Shown: one piece after another, positions 9,903-24,440 of the stretch
How the letters are laid out: each line of letters begins with the position of its first letter
Numbering within the stretch: the first letter of the stretch is position 1
NCBI GenBank assembly: GCA_002914805.1
Contig: JXTB01000033.1
Coordinates: 365,953 to 429,952, forward strand
Length of the DNA: 64,000 bases
Source of the DNA: Parasponia andersonii
Taxonomy: Eukaryota > Streptophyta > Magnoliopsida > Rosales > Cannabaceae
Reading direction: 5' to 3'
Notes under the pieces: model-generated
The model's database searches: none
What the model was told of the DNA's origin: nothing
What the model saw: the letters and a program-made list of their open reading frames with translations, nothing else
Position numbers and translations under genes: made by a program

Positions 9903-12718
9903 TAAAACATGAACAACCAGATTTGAATAAGAACAAGCATAAAAAAGAAAATAGTCATTATAAAGATTTTCTATTAACCTACATCCACGGGATCAATTCC
10001 AACAGAGATCTAATCCACTAAATCAATTAAAGGTCAAATTACACACGATGATTTTATACATAAAAGTGAATTCTCTTTCAACTTAGATGTTGCCTTAAGC
10101 TAATTCATCTCCAATTGATATAGGTTTGAAGTAACCGAGTCTCCCACTCAATTGAGAATGAGCTAAACTTCCCATAGCAACTCGAACTCCCTTCGAACAA
10201 ATCGAGTGAAGAGAATCCCTTTCTTGCATAAAGCTTGAATCTCTAAAGCTTTTGACGAAGGAAGGATGAAAATAACGAATATAGGAAAGCTCTCTATTCT
10301 CCTATTTTAGATCTATTTTTGGCTTAGAGATCTCAAAGAAGAATACTCAACAGTACATACATTTATATAAAAAATCTTACAGCTGACAAAAAGACAAACA
10401 CCATTAATAATGAATAAGCTGCACTGTTATTCCAAAGTGCTTACATGACCTTAGTATTGTAAGCAAACTAAAAAAAGTCAATGCCACTAGATTGTGTTCA
10501 ATCACTTTTATTTCTACAAAATTCTCATGTACCGGAATCTTTTGGCTTGTGATGATCTCAATCTCAGTGGATTTCTTTTACTTTGACTTTTTTATACGTT
10601 TTTGAGGATTGGGTAATTCTTATCAAACTAAAATGTCGTGGAGTCGAAGGAAGCGTAAGATTCGGGCTCAAAACTAGAGATGGGTATGAATTAGTTTTGG
10701 CGAGTCTAGGAGCAAAAGGAGTTTACTGTTGAAAAATTTAGTACAAATTGAAGTACTTGTTGCAGCGGACTAAGTTTGAGTTCGGTGTTGATGGCATTTT
10801 GGGTCATTGGAAAAACACGTATCAGTCAAGGTCCTTAGTGATCCACATATACATGAATTTGCTTAGAATAAACTCTAATACTACTTTTACCTGAACTCCC
10901 TTCTGATTTTTCTTTTATTTATTTTTTTTTTTACAAGATTGGAGTTTGGATGCCACAATGGTTGTTGGGTTGGATACATGATAAAGAAGATGAGCCCGTG
11001 GCCAACAAGTGACTTGTAAGGTGTAATCGCAAATTTTAACAGAATGACTAAAGAAGCCCCAAGTGAAATGAAAATGGTAAGTTGGCAAGTTAAAAAGGCT
11101 ACAAAATAAAGAATGGAGATCTACATGATCCTACAAGATGCTTTCGGTTGATTTTTTTTAATAAATGTTATTCTTCTAATTTTTAGGTTCTCTATTTTTC
11201 TTTTAATAGAAAAATTAGACCTGGCGTCCGTACTTAATTTAAAAAAAAAAATCCATTATTTTTTTTTTCAAAAATATGTTAATATAATATGTAGTATACA
11301 TCCAGAATATTAACCACATTCTTAAATATAAAACAAAAATTTTTATAAGAAAAAAAACCAACATTTTTTGATGACTTTGAAAAATCGACCATTCTCCTAA
11401 AACGACAAGGTTTAACTATGGGTATGCTGAGCAAAGTACACGGGCTTGATGAAAATATTGAATTTATATTTGGCCTTGCTGAGCACAGAAACGAGTTGAC
11501 GTTGTAAATATTAGGTATGATACAGTTCTTATCTTAATGACATTATGCAATTGCAATATGTTCATAAATTATCAAAATGCTATTTATACTAAATCACTCT
11601 ACAATTTTATAAGTTTACATCATATAGACCAAGTCGCAACTAATTCTTATTCTGCGATGACCAATGGCAATTGGCCGGGTCTTGAATATTAAATTTTAAA
11701 CTATGAGCTAGAGCACCCACACCATTGGCACCCTATCCGTTAAAAGTAAAAGTTGACCAATACATCTAGCAATAATAGGCTACTCCCGGATCACGGTTAT
11801 GCAATACATAGAATCTATGAAGATCACTACAAATGCAACCAAAACGTGATATCCAACCTAATAATCAAATTCTGAATCTTCAAATGGAAGATTTCTGTTA
11901 TAGGTGTTCTCATGTTAATTTAGATCTTAGTGCTTGCTGTGGTTTACTTGTTTTGTTTGGTTTTCTCCCGCTATAAGCTTCACTGTGTTTTACACAGAAG
12001 AACACATAAATACTTAGGGTGGCTGCTGAGACACAGTCTAGCCAATTATTACAGTTCCTCAAATGAAACCCTCTTAATCAATTATTTCTGATCTCATCAC
12101 TGTAATGGATTGCCGAAACTTCCCTTGAAACCAAAAAGAGTTGACCACTCGTCACCCCAAAGAAAAAACTCACAATTGTAGCAAAGAAGCTAAATGCATT
12201 GTATCTATGACTTCTACTCTGATGTATAATGATGAAACCAATAATTTTTCATAGATGTTGGAAGACCTATTTTCTACTTCATTAGAAATAGAATGGCTAC
12301 GCACTCAATTTGTTCAAACCATCAGGTTCTACTGAGAACAACTACTAGCAAAGCCTCTTATGAGGGCTGAGAAAACATTCCAACGTGCTCTGTTATCATG
12401 TAAACCATTGAATTCTGAATGAAAAAACAAGTAAAAAGCATATAATTATCCCAAAAATAAAAAATGAACGCGAACTATTGAGTATCACTACTTACACATA
12501 CTATCCAATTCACAAGCATTATCACAGTATCCAATTCACAGACATTTCAAAAGAGTATGAGACTGTCCTACTAACTCAAAAGTAGCAGGTAAAGGTAAAG
12601 TCAACATCATAATAAGGGGAAAAAAAACGTAGTACCAGTTGTATCTCAATAATGCCTATAGCATTCAGATTGAGCAGGACTACAATTTTGGGGGCTGCAC
12701 CAACTTCTTTGAGGCAAA
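9903..12718. other. Intergenic region, no gene recognised
   Basis: AT-rich DNA with homopolymer runs near 10918-10933 and 11239-11270. The last few hundred bases (about 12100-12718) should include the 3' UTR of the 7-TM gene, which is transcribed leftward. No ORF, RNA gene or defined repeat was supported. Confidence 0.5.
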
Positions 12719-14044
12719 TCACAATTCGAATTCATCCTCAAGCTTCAAAGCTTCAGCTGCAGCCTCTTCCTCTTCATCATCAATCACAAAGTAAGGATTG
12801 TGGGCTTCAGGCTTGAACTTGTAACCGGTAAACACATAGAAAGCGAGCGTGGCCAGCTCTGAAGCGACCACACTGGTCCAAAGATACCGATACGAGGTGA
12901 TAGTCTCCAATGCGAAGAACACAACACGGGTGAAGTAAATATAACAGATGACCACGATGTAATACTGCCTGAAAAGGGTCAGTTTCATCAAATTGACCGC
13001 AGCTTTACCGTCGGTTTTCGCTGCTTCGCGCAAGTTCTTGATCGACCAAACGATCGGGAACAACACGGCGCAGCAGCAAACGACATCTACGAGCAGAAAG
13101 ACCTGCCTCCAAGTGAACCAGTCCTGCCCAAATGGCCCGGTCTCATCAATCACAACCTGGGCAATGTTGGCAATCACCTGGAGCGGAATCACAATCATCA
13201 AAACCTTCTTCTCCTTGTCCTGCAAGTAGGGCTTCAAGAAAGACCACCCGGTACCGATCAAAACGATCAAAGTAAAGAGGGTAATACCCTTCAAGAAGCT
13301 GAATATATAAAACAACACATCCCAACCATGAGCACTACCAGTGCGCTTAATGTACGACTTGTCCTCCGCCTCACAAAGCAGATTCAACGCCTTAAGAATC
13401 ACAACAGCGAGCATAAAGAAATGGATTCGGAAAACAGTGAGTCGTTTCTTGTACAGCACGTAAACCCAAAGGCCGGCGAGAACGAAATACGACAACGAGA
13501 AAAGGAAGTAAACCCTAGGGAGCACAGTTTTACCGGCGGAGAGGTAGTCCCTGACGTTGCCCTTCCCGTCGAGATTGTACATCACCGACCGTACATCCAT
13601 GGAGACCTTCGTCCCCGAATTGCAATTGGCGAAGAGGAGCGTGTACTGATCCGCATCGGTCTCGTTGTACACCGAGTCGATCTTCCCGCCGGTTAGGGTT
13701 TTGAGCGAAGCGAAGGTGAGGACCTTCTTCACCAAATCCGATTTGAGCGCACAGTCGATCTCACCGTCCTCAAGCTGCTGGAAGACATGGATCCAGAGCT
13801 CCCGAGTGCAGAGGAAGAAGCCGACATTGGAGAGGTTGGGGTCCGAGTTCTGAGCGAAGATCGAGATCTGGGATACGCTGAGCTCGAGCCGACCCTTGTG
13901 GGTGAACCCGAACTCGTCTAAGGGGATAATCGGGCGGAGGTCGTTCCGGATCTCGGAGAATCGGATTTCGGAGAACGCCATGGGGATCGTGAGGAGGAGC
14001 AGGAAGAAGTGGGTGGTGGCGAATCGGGTAGGGTCGATCGCCAT
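12719..14044 (-). CDS. GPR107/GPR108-like seven-transmembrane protein (plant CAND6/CAND7 type)
   Basis: Intact single-exon frame of 441 aa. Residues 1-25 form a signal peptide. Residues ~26-172 are a lumenal N-domain with paired cysteines (e.g. C79, C98, C141). Seven hydrophobic helices follow at about 174-198, 202-224, 241-269, 279-299, 314-336, 355-379 and 388-408, then an acidic tail (IDDEEEEAAAEAL..). The family is the lung seven-transmembrane receptor group (GPR107/GPR108; Arabidopsis 'candidate G-protein coupled receptors' CAND6/CAND7). Animal members reside in the Golgi/endosomal system and act in trafficking; a heterotrimeric G-protein role in plants is proposed but not established. 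Start choice: the Met at 14044 precedes the signal peptide, and upstream DNA has no in-frame extension of similar quality. Oddity: a 15 bp tandem duplication gives FSEIRFSEIR at residues 24-33. Confidence 0.93.
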   Translation of the reverse strand: MAIDPTRFATTHFFLLLLTIPMAFSEIRFSEIRNDLRPIIPLDEFGFTHKGRLELSVSQISIFAQNSDPNLSNVGFFLCTRELWIHVFQQLEDGEIDCALKSDLVKKVLTFASLKTLTGGKIDSVYNETDADQYTLLFANCNSGTKVSMDVRSVMYNLDGKGNVRDYLSAGKTVLPRVYFLFSLSYFVLAGLWVYVLYKKRLTVFRIHFFMLAVVILKALNLLCEAEDKSYIKRTGSAHGWDVLFYIFSFLKGITLFTLIVLIGTGWSFLKPYLQDKEKKVLMIVIPLQVIANIAQVVIDETGPFGQDWFTWRQVFLLVDVVCCCAVLFPIVWSIKNLREAAKTDGKAAVNLMKLTLFRQYYIVVICYIYFTRVVFFALETITSYRYLWTSVVASELATLAFYVFTGYKFKPEAHNPYFVIDDEEEEAAAEALKLEDEFEL

Positions 14045-14861
14045 GGCTGAGCTTTTTGATCTCAGATCTGAGGGTTTTTAGGGTTTTGGGGAAGAGAAAG
14101 CTCACAGAATTCAATCGATCTCAATCTGTATCGATGAAATTTTTGGTTGAAATGGAATGTGAGGACTTCTAAACGAAGACTTTGCTCTGCTTTGTCCCCA
14201 GGAATGGGTTTATTCAGGACTTCGGAGATTAATAATAGGAAATTTGAACTTCAACGACCTCAGACCCCCCCCGATTTGGGAATTTTCAGGAAAAAGGAAA
14301 AGTTTATTATTCTAGTAATATTACGGATTTGGGGTATGGGTTTCTCTGAATAACCGTGACTGCGCTGTTATTTCTGGGGGGTATAATTGTAATTCTAAAG
14401 CTGAAGAGGATGTACGGGAAGTATTAGGACCGGGTTGAGTGGGCTATTGACCGAGTCAGAGATTTTATGTTTATTTCATTTATTTATTTATTTATTTTTT
14501 GCTTGGAAGGGTCTCAAAGACTTGGAACTGGTAACTGGTAAGTCAGGCTTTCATTTATTTGTTTTTTTTTTTTTGAGTGATTGAAGGGTGAAGAGAGGGA
14601 AAAAAAAAAATTTTGAAGTAGACCAAACTGAGAGTGGCTTTTCATTTCATGAAATGTTGCCCTGTTTACTGATGCCGCTCTAATTATATAGGTTACTGAC
14701 CTTTGAATTTTTTATTTAGGTGCTTAAGTCAGTTTGTTGTCTACAAGTCATGCCCCTTTTAGCTTCTTCAATTTCATGGTTGTTGATTCTCTTTCTACAT
14801 TTTTATGATGTGTTCCATTTTGCCCAAATTCTTTTTTGAAAGCTCCATACCAACCCATGGA
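14045..14861. other. Upstream region of the 7-TM gene
   Basis: This is the presumed 5' UTR and promoter of the leftward 7-TM gene (roughly 14045-14400), then AT-rich spacer with TTTA repeats (about 14476-14500). No clear TATA box was found in the expected place. Reading frames of 60-114 codons here overlap the 7-TM N-terminus in other frames or are spacer. Confidence 0.45.
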
Positions 14862-15077
14862 TTGTTTTCTTTAATTTGAAGCAGCCATAAACTTGGTATG
14901 GGCATATTTGTTGTTTAGTAGGGGGGGAGGGGAACTGAATCCAATGCTATTCAAAAGTGACATTCATTTTGTTTTCTTTAATTTGAAGCAGCCATAAACT
15001 TGGTATGGGCATATTTGTTGTTTAGTAGGGGGGAGGGGGGGAACTGAATCCAATGCTATTCAAAAGTGACATTCATT
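14862..15077 (+). repeat. Tandem duplication, ~107 bp unit x 2
   Basis: Two nearly identical copies start with TTGTTTTCTTTAATTTG at 14862 and 14969 and end ..AGTGACATTCATT at 14968 and 15077. They differ mainly in the length of an internal G-run. It lies downstream of the endoglucanase gene and is non-coding. Confidence 0.9.
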
Positions 15078-15493
15078 AGACATTGGGTGATAACTTTTAA
15101 TATAATATCTTGGGAATTTCTTGGTTGCCAAACACATCTTTATACGCATACATTTGTTGTTCTAATACTCCATACTTAAGCGGTTTGGACTCATTGTCAT
15201 AAGTTGCTTTGGCTTCATTGTAATCTCATTTCTTGATATCCTTTGTTATTTTATGTATCACACCTTATTGATATGTGAATTTGAAATGATTAAGAGATCA
15301 TTTTAACCGGTTATGAATTATGATGAATTTGCATGTAAAAGAAGCAGAAGGGAAGTTAATCATAAAGTTCCAATAATATTGATTTTAATTCTGGGAAAGA
15401 GGAAACATATTTGATATTTCTCTTCAAACCCACACTTCCTCTAATGTCAAATTCTACGTGGTATATTGTTCCTAATAGTACTAGTTGTTTGCG

Positions 15494-17656
<2,163 letters not shown>

Positions 17657-17739
17657 CTACAAACTTTGATGCTATTAGTACAAAGTGAGTACTAAAGCAT
17701 CTGAGGCATTGAGAGAAGTGTGTAATGCTTTTGAGTTGG

Positions 17740-17760
17740 ACACTGCCTTTTATAGACAAG
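17740..17760 (-). promoter_or_regulatory. TATA box of the endoglucanase gene
   Basis: Minus-strand CTATAAAAGG at 17756-17747 lies about 110 bases upstream of the endoglucanase start codon. This predicts a start site near 17715-17725 and a leader of about 80-90 bases. Confidence 0.7.
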
Positions 17761-19789
17761 AAAAAGGAAGTTTGAGAGGTTCGTTGGTCGTTAGAGGAGA
17801 GAGAGAAAGAGAGTCATGCTGCTCACGAGATCAGCTGCGGCAAATCAGATGTGGGGACGAAGCAAAGTTTATCCATTTTATTGGATATGCAAAAAACAGT
17901 CGTAAGGACAGAAACGGAGAGCAAATGGTCAGAGTCACATCTCGTGTGTCCTTCGTTTGTCACACTACGCACTAATACATGAGTCAGTTATTCAGTTGAG
18001 CTGATAAGTTTTGTATAACTAAGCTCGAGAGTAGAACTCGCTTGTGGGAGCCACGTTTATTAGCGTGTGATATGAGTACTATAGGTGTCCTGCATTATTG
18101 CTTGTAACCCAAAAAATACAATTGGAGTACCTCATTCTCTAATCCTAGTAGCTCTTTTCACTCTAAGGATTTTTTTTATCAAAAAAATATTCACATCAGA
18201 TTTCAGGGGTTTTGCAGTATTAGGGGAGCTGAGCCAATTGGTTGAGACGGTTTTCTATTTTTTTTTTTTGAAAAAAGTCATAAGAATATGCGTAATCTAC
18301 GTGAGTAAATTGGGTTAGCCGGTTAGGCAAGTTTTAAGACTTTGGATACCACAATTCATGGCGCATAGCGGTATTGGAGGTTGTAGAAACGTAATTTGTC
18401 CGTATCAGAACAAAGTCACGGATACATAAAGAGAAGAGTCACATGAGCCGCCAAGGGGAAAAACATAAAGTCATTTTTTCTTTTAAAAAAAAGTATGAAG
18501 TCTATGAGTGAGTTGAGGTGTGCCTAGAAAGAAGAATAAAGAAAAAGAGGTGGGAGAGTTTAGTTACTAGCTAGCATGAATGGTTTTATTAGTTCAAACT
18601 TGAAAGCCCAAAAATTGTTTAACATAGTACTATATTTTTCATGTGATTGGGTCATGGAATGAGAGTTTCACATGGTTGGTCAAGGATTTCAATCTATTAT
18701 TCGGTGGGAAAAGTATTTGCCCTTTGGGAAGAAAGAGATGCGTTTAGATTTTAGAAATTAATTGAGACTTTTGAGAAACAAACAAGCATAATTTTGTCAA
18801 TTTTCTTCGTTTTTAGTAATTTTTTTTTAAAACCATCTTTTGGGTCTTTACCCGTTTGGGGTAATGGCTATGATGATTTTAGGAAGAAATCCCTGACTTG
18901 AGTTATTACCAAAAACACATGGTTCTATTTTCACAAATGTGATCCTTGGTGGAAATTATTGAATTCCACAAAGAGATAAATGTTTTGATTTGGTTTTCAA
19001 GTTTGGTATATCGTCTTTGATAGGAAATAATGCAACAACCATGAATGTTTGTTTCTCAATTGATGAGACTTGGACTCGCCCATTTCCACTTTTAGATGTC
19101 CCAGAAGTTTGACAGAAAACAAAGATTGACGGAATTTTGGCCAAAATTGTTGATAGAAAATGACACATTTTCTAACTGCAATATCCACAAAATATGTAGT
19201 TAGTTTTCCATTTTCAAAGAAGGCACGTTCGAGCATTTAGTTTCTTATCCATTAGGTCTTCTTGTTAGTTCACCTTAGTTTTGACTTAATCCAATTTGGA
19301 GAGGTCTGTAAGGCACTAAAAATATCAAAAGCATTTTAGCAAATTTTAATGTATTCTCATAACTCGAGTATACTTTACCATTCATCTTTTAAAAAAATAT
19401 ATACATACTTGGAGGTAGAACCTAAAAGTATTTGTCTTTTCAGTTGGTAGTCTCTTGAATGTCCTAGGAGAGATCGAAGATAAAATAATGCCTTTAGAAA
19501 GACAAAAGAGTCGTATATATTCCAAGCACAAATTGTGGTAAGTTAACGGAACGAAAGTTTGACGGACGTGATATTATATAATTACTCAATTAATATTAGA
19601 CTTTTAGTTTTTAATCTCATTTAGTGACAGTCACCTTAAAAAACACACAACTCAAATTATAAATATAGAAAGAAATTTCATGATATTTAACACTGTACCG
19701 AGTATATTAATCATCTTCAACCGTCAGTCACATTTAATTCCAGTTTCAACTAAAATGAACCAAGAATTGGCATGAGAAGCCTGCCTATT
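17761..19789. other. Intergenic region between endoglucanase promoter and CT repeat
   Basis: AT-rich spacer containing the distal promoter of the endoglucanase gene (a GA-rich patch at about 17795-17815). No protein-coding frame over 100 codons and no recognisable RNA gene. Confidence 0.5.

Positions 19790-19829
<40 letters not shown>
19790..19829. repeat. (CT)n microsatellite
   Basis: A nearly pure run of about 19-20 CT dinucleotides ends in CCCCTC. A dinucleotide array of this length is likely to be length-polymorphic. Confidence 0.95.
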
Positions 19830-19831
<2 letters not shown>

Positions 19832-20612
19832 CTCTTATGCGGTGCTTATTTTATGATGCCTCCAATTTTTGACCTTTTTCCAACTTCGAGAAAGGTATAC
19901 CCAAACGACAAACTGTTTAGCCGTTCTTTATCAAACTCCTAAACATCGGCTTCAAGCCGTCCTGATCAAATTTCCACACAACATGGTATAATTCATGAGA
20001 CCAAAAAAAAAAGGGGGGAAAAAAAACCAACAAATTCCACAAAATCCTACATTATCAACCATGTTTTTTGGGATCAAGTTGTACAAAGTCAATGGTATTA
20101 TTATACTACGATATGTTAATCAATTGATGGGGCACAAATTGTTGAAGTTGCAATTCTAGCCTTAGCAAACGAGATATTACCTAAGGCTAATTTTATATAT
20201 GGTACTCTATTGGTTTAATTCTCCTAATATTGCTCAAGACTTTGTGACATATGAGGTCCTTTTCTGAGATAAACAAAACAAAAGAATAAACAGGACTTTT
20301 GGCTCATGGACTTGACATGTATATAGTATAAATACTTGTGTTGATATAATGGTTGAACCAAAAAGAGTATATTTTCTCATGCCTGTAATTTATGACAGAT
20401 GCTAGAGCTGGGATTCGCCATGGAGCCTACAGAAAATAAGACAAGCGGTAATGAGGAACATGCACATTGAACTCATCACCCTGACTTGATTTAGTTAGCA
20501 GCTTTGTTAATTTTAAAATATTTGAAGTTACGTTGCTAACTCCGTTGTTTCAAGAGTTGAGTTGAAATGTGACATAGACGAATAAAATGCTCTGTTTTTG
20601 CACTATAGAAGT
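19830..20612. other. Intergenic; includes 3' flank of the D27-like gene
   Basis: Nothing coding was seen. The right-hand part should hold the 3' UTR of the leftward D27-like gene. Confidence 0.45.
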
Positions 20613-22634
20613 TTACTTACATATTATAGAAAAACAGGGCTGCTTAGACACTGGATCCTCTTCAAATGGGGGTGGAACTTGACCGTACACCATCTCACAA
20701 CTCATATCTTCAAAATCTATAGATGAACAATAGAATATTGCATTTGACATAAATAGTAATAATAATACAACGTATAACCAACCTTGAACTTACGAAATTT
20801 GGGATATAATAATAAGATAAAGAGAGCGGCAAACATACTTGGTGTCATGGTCAATGGGAGGCCAAATTCATTGGTGAAGAAATCTTGAGTTGGAATCTTG
20901 CACATATTCACGCACATTCCAACACATCCACTATTCTCCAAGTACCTTTAATGAGCAACAATGTGAAATGCTACAATATTAGGATGTGTCTATGTTCTAA
21001 ATTATAGCATTATTTCATTTAATTAGAACGTTCTTCCTTTTTAAGTACTCTGTTTCATTTATTTTGATAAAACAACCTGGACAAAAATTCATTCTCAAAT
21101 TTGATTTGAGACATGGATTCTAATTCTATATTATACCTGCACTTCTTTATAAGGACTCCACTTTTTTGCTTGACCCCATTGACCTCAACTTCTATTACCT
21201 AAAATAAAGGTGCAAAGAAATGCAATAATTTTAGTTTTGTGGCAAGGTACCACTAAGGAAATATCTTATATTAGAGAATCATTCTAGTTGAGGAAATAAT
21301 TGATCACCTCAGAAGGCCCAACTAGCCAGTGGAAAAAAGGGACTGTCAATGCAGCATTGAACTCTGCAGCCCACTTTGTTGGTGGAAATAATTTCCTGAA
21401 CTGCATGGATAACAAGCTAATAACCATATAAGCTTTCCCGAATCAATTCTTTCACACTAACCTTTTGGCCTCAACTCAATACAGATTTTATTTATCATAA
21501 ATTTGTTATGGCCTGAATTTAGACTAAGATAACAGAACAATTTTCAAAAACTACTTATTACAAGGCATAAAATTTTGTTTCCTTGTTACTGACTTTAAGT
21601 TTAACACTCATTTAATTTCAATTCAGGCAAAAGAGTTGAAGCTATAATGTTGCAATATAAAGACCAGTCTAGACCTTCGTACTAAAAGCCTAACCCTTTT
21701 GACATAGTACCAGCTATGCAAAGAGGTATTTAGCTTATGTTCGGATTATATCTGACATACATCGTGATAATTGAGCAAAGTTCAAAACCTGTTTGTGACA
21801 TGCTACAAAATTTAATTTTCCACGTCACGAAGTGAAGGTTTAACATTCATTTCATTGGAATCTAGGCAAGAGACTTGAAAGCTGTTTATTGCAACATAAA
21901 GACCAATTAAATCCAGCATTCTAAGAGCCTAAACTCTTGGCATGGTACCATCATTAGGTTTTCGGCTGAAGTCTGGATATTAAAAGCTTTTCACTTGTGA
22001 TACACGCATGTGCATATTTGACACATGGAAGTAACATATTATTTCATAAACATGATGAAGACGACTCGAACCAAACAGTAAAACTATCTGGCTAACAGCT
22101 CGAGTGTACTAATCACTCCGCCTAGGCCATTCATAGTGTACCATAGATGGCTATGATCAAATCAAACAAAAGCTTAACAAAAGAGCTAAAACCCCAATTA
22201 AGAAGGTCATTAAGAACAGCAAAAACAATATCCACCTGAGCAGGCGCACCTGGGGGCAGCATAGACAAGAGAACCTCCCGAACCACTTCCTGCTGCTGCA
22301 ACCGAGACCTTCCTTGCATTACTCTCTTCGACACATCAACAAAGCTCTCGTAGTCATAATCCCAGAACCCCTTCTTCTTCTCCGGAGCCCCTGCTTTTTC
22401 CTTCGGCGGGGCCGCAAACTTGCCCATTTTCCGAGCGAAGAGCGTCATGAAAGCCTTCTCGAAGAACCCATCATTGTACTTGGTTTTCTGTCCGAATGGC
22501 GCCGGCACACCAGACGGCTCCGCAATCCCACACCGGACTATTCGGCCGTATTGGTTACCTGTTGAGTTACTCAACGGGAGACTCTCTGGGAGCCGGTGGG
22601 AGAAATAGACCGTTTGAAGGCTTAGAACCACCAT
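20613..22634 (-). CDS. DWARF27-like (DUF4033) plastid carotenoid isomerase family protein
   Basis: Five exons on the minus strand: 22634-22236, 21400-21308, 21198-21137, 20945-20839 and 20716-20613. Splice sites are GT..AG and the frame is kept throughout, giving 254 aa. Residues 1-~35 look like a plastid transit peptide (Ser/Leu-rich, no acids until E17). The D27 family core starts at [20 protein letters not shown] (51-70). The C-terminal DUF4033 part has the cysteine cluster [10 protein letters not shown] (192-201) and then [19 protein letters not shown]27 is an iron-containing enzyme that isomerises all-trans-beta-carotene to the 9-cis form in strigolactone synthesis. Plants also have D27-like paralogs with related or less certain activity, and I cannot tell which this is. 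Start choice: an in-frame Met exists at 22832, but the 66 extra residues are not transit-like; Met at 22634 gives the usual size. Confidence 0.9.
21540..21970. repeat. Diverged direct duplication inside D27-like intron 1
   Basis: A segment of about 170 bp around 21550-21725 recurs at about 21795-21965. Shared landmarks include GTTTAACAYTCATTT, AGGCAARAGASTTGAA, GCAAYATAAAGACCA and CATRGTACCA. Both copies are in the same orientation and well diverged, so the event is old. No coding sense. Confidence 0.75.
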
Positions 22635-23100
22635 GAAAATTGGTTTGTTCGTTGTACGGACGTCTAGGAAAATATATTTAGACTGGTGGCTCAGCTGGGG
22701 GTGTCTGTTTCGGATAGAAGGAAAGTGTAGTGCAATGGCTCTGAATAATATCACATGGCGTAAAGTTGGCATTTGGCAGATGAGTTCATTTTGGTTCCCA
22801 AGGGAAGATTTATGGCCATACATGCTCTCCAATTAGTTTGGACCTCAAATTTTGTGTTGCAACTACTGAATGCTGTGGAAGTGTGGTTGCCTTTGAGTTT
22901 GTAGAATGACAAATGTACCCTTGATCGTTTATTTTTATACTAGAAGCTGAACTAGTTTTAGATTTTTTTTTTTCCTAAAATATTTTACGCGAGGAATCTC
23001 TGTCTATTATAAGGTAATCTTGCAGCAAGCCAGCTATAAAATTAGTTACAGAAGTTTGGAACAAAAAGGAACTTTTTTTTTTGGAGTGGTTGTCACCCTT
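22635..23100. other. Upstream region of the D27-like gene
   Basis: Presumed 5' UTR and promoter of the D27-like gene. No clear TATA box at the usual distance. The minus frame stays open to 22832, which is why a longer N-terminus was considered and set aside. Confidence 0.45.
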
Positions 23101-23104
23101 TAGT

Positions 23105-23665
23105 TAGTACTCAGTATTATCATATTATGTTCGGCGGACGTAATTATAACACGACACGATAGTACTTTAATTTGAATACGACACGATTAATAAATGTGTC
23201 AAAAATTTAAATTTGAATACAATACAATTAATATATTATAATACAACATGATACGACACATGTAATTTATTTAATAAACGTGTCATGTATCATATATGTA
23301 ACATATTATGACTTATTTGACACGATTATTTAAAATTAATATGATTATTCTAATTTAACATGACTATGTACTAATTAATTTAACTTTACACGTACAAATA
23401 TGTTTAAAAATCATCAAAATCTTATTTAAAATATTAAAAAATGTATCATATTAGTGTCGTATTGAAATGACACAAAACCGACCTGTTTATTTAAACATGT
23501 TACAAGAGTCATTTTTTGGGTTAAATGTGTGGACATAAAACTTATTATTTATACAAATCAACTAAAATTGATATAAAATTTAACTGGATCACCTAAGTTC
23601 GTTTATTTCTTAATTTTAAATTGTTTCACCGTATAAAATATTACTGCCCACACCTCTAATGGAAA
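23105..23665. repeat. Dispersed repeat with ACGACACGAT motifs
   Basis: The motif (T)ACGACACGATTAATAAATGTGTC and variants recur several times (near 23150, 23180, 23245 and 23315), ending near CTGCCCACACCTC at 23643. Such CGTGTCGT-rich arrays are typical of a common non-autonomous plant DNA transposon group, but I cannot see both termini or a target duplication. Confidence 0.4.
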
Positions 23666-24060
23666 AACTCTAAGCTTGAGTTAAATTCTCAAGAACTTGT
23701 GGATGCTTTTCATTTTAAAAATAGTCCACTACTAGAGCAAGATAACTCACTTTCCAGACATAAGGATTTCACAATGCTGGGAATTTTTTTTCCCGTTTTG
23801 TTGAATTACTTTTTGTTAAGGTTATACATCACAATTATTTTAGATAACTTAGTAAGAATATTCGCAGTGCGAGGGCTTTTACTTTAATTTAGTGCGCTAG
23901 ATCACTGTACGATGTTTACTTATTCTTATATCACGTAGTTTAAATTTTAAAATGATATGGAGAAGGGAAGCCAAACCGCCACGTTACATTTGCATTTTAG
24001 TACTGTTTGGTTTAATGGGCTTAACAAATTGTTCATTGGGTTATCAAATCACAGTCACCT
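23666..24060. other. Intergenic, nothing recognised
   Basis: AT-rich DNA; the short open frames (62-78 codons) have no recognisable composition or motif. Confidence 0.4.
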
Positions 24061-24440
24061 TAGGCTTTGTTTGGCACGAGGGAGAGGTAGAAGGATGGAA
24101 AGGGTTGCAGGAGAAAAGTGGAGGGAAAACTATCTTCTTGTATTTGATGGGAGAGAAAGATAGAGAGAGGAGAAGTGGATGGGGATAGGCTCCCTCCAGG
24201 CTCCAAAATCTCATCACGATTAGGGAGAAATTAAGAAAACAAAAAAAAAAAAGAGAATTAACATATATATCCACTAAAATAATTATTTAAAAATTTATAA
24301 ATAAATATTTTATAGTAATTTTGTAAATAAATATTTTCTATCCTTCTTACTAAATAAAATAAGGATTATCACTCTTCTTTTCCTCTTTCATATTCTCCAT
24401 CTTTCATACTCTCCCTCTTTCCTACTAGCCTTAAACAAAT
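24061..24440. repeat. Possible MITE (GGCTTTGTTTGG-type ends)
   Basis: The left edge TAGGCTTTGTTTGGCACGAG and the reverse complement of the right edge (TTTGTTTAAGGCTAGTAGG.., 24438 leftwards) share a TTTGTTT core, followed by similar GAGGGAGAG-type purine tracts. This suggests a ~380 bp inverted-repeat element. The termini are imperfect and the target duplication is not clear. Confidence 0.35.

Noticed and set aside
13328..13853. Plus-strand frames of 62-122 codons opposite the 7-TM gene
   Set aside because: Frame shadows of a GC-richer real gene; no independent start context or family likeness.
22633..22832. N-terminal extension of the D27-like protein to Met at 22832
   Set aside because: The extra residues are not transit-like and would precede a good transit-peptide start; normal family length is met from 22634.
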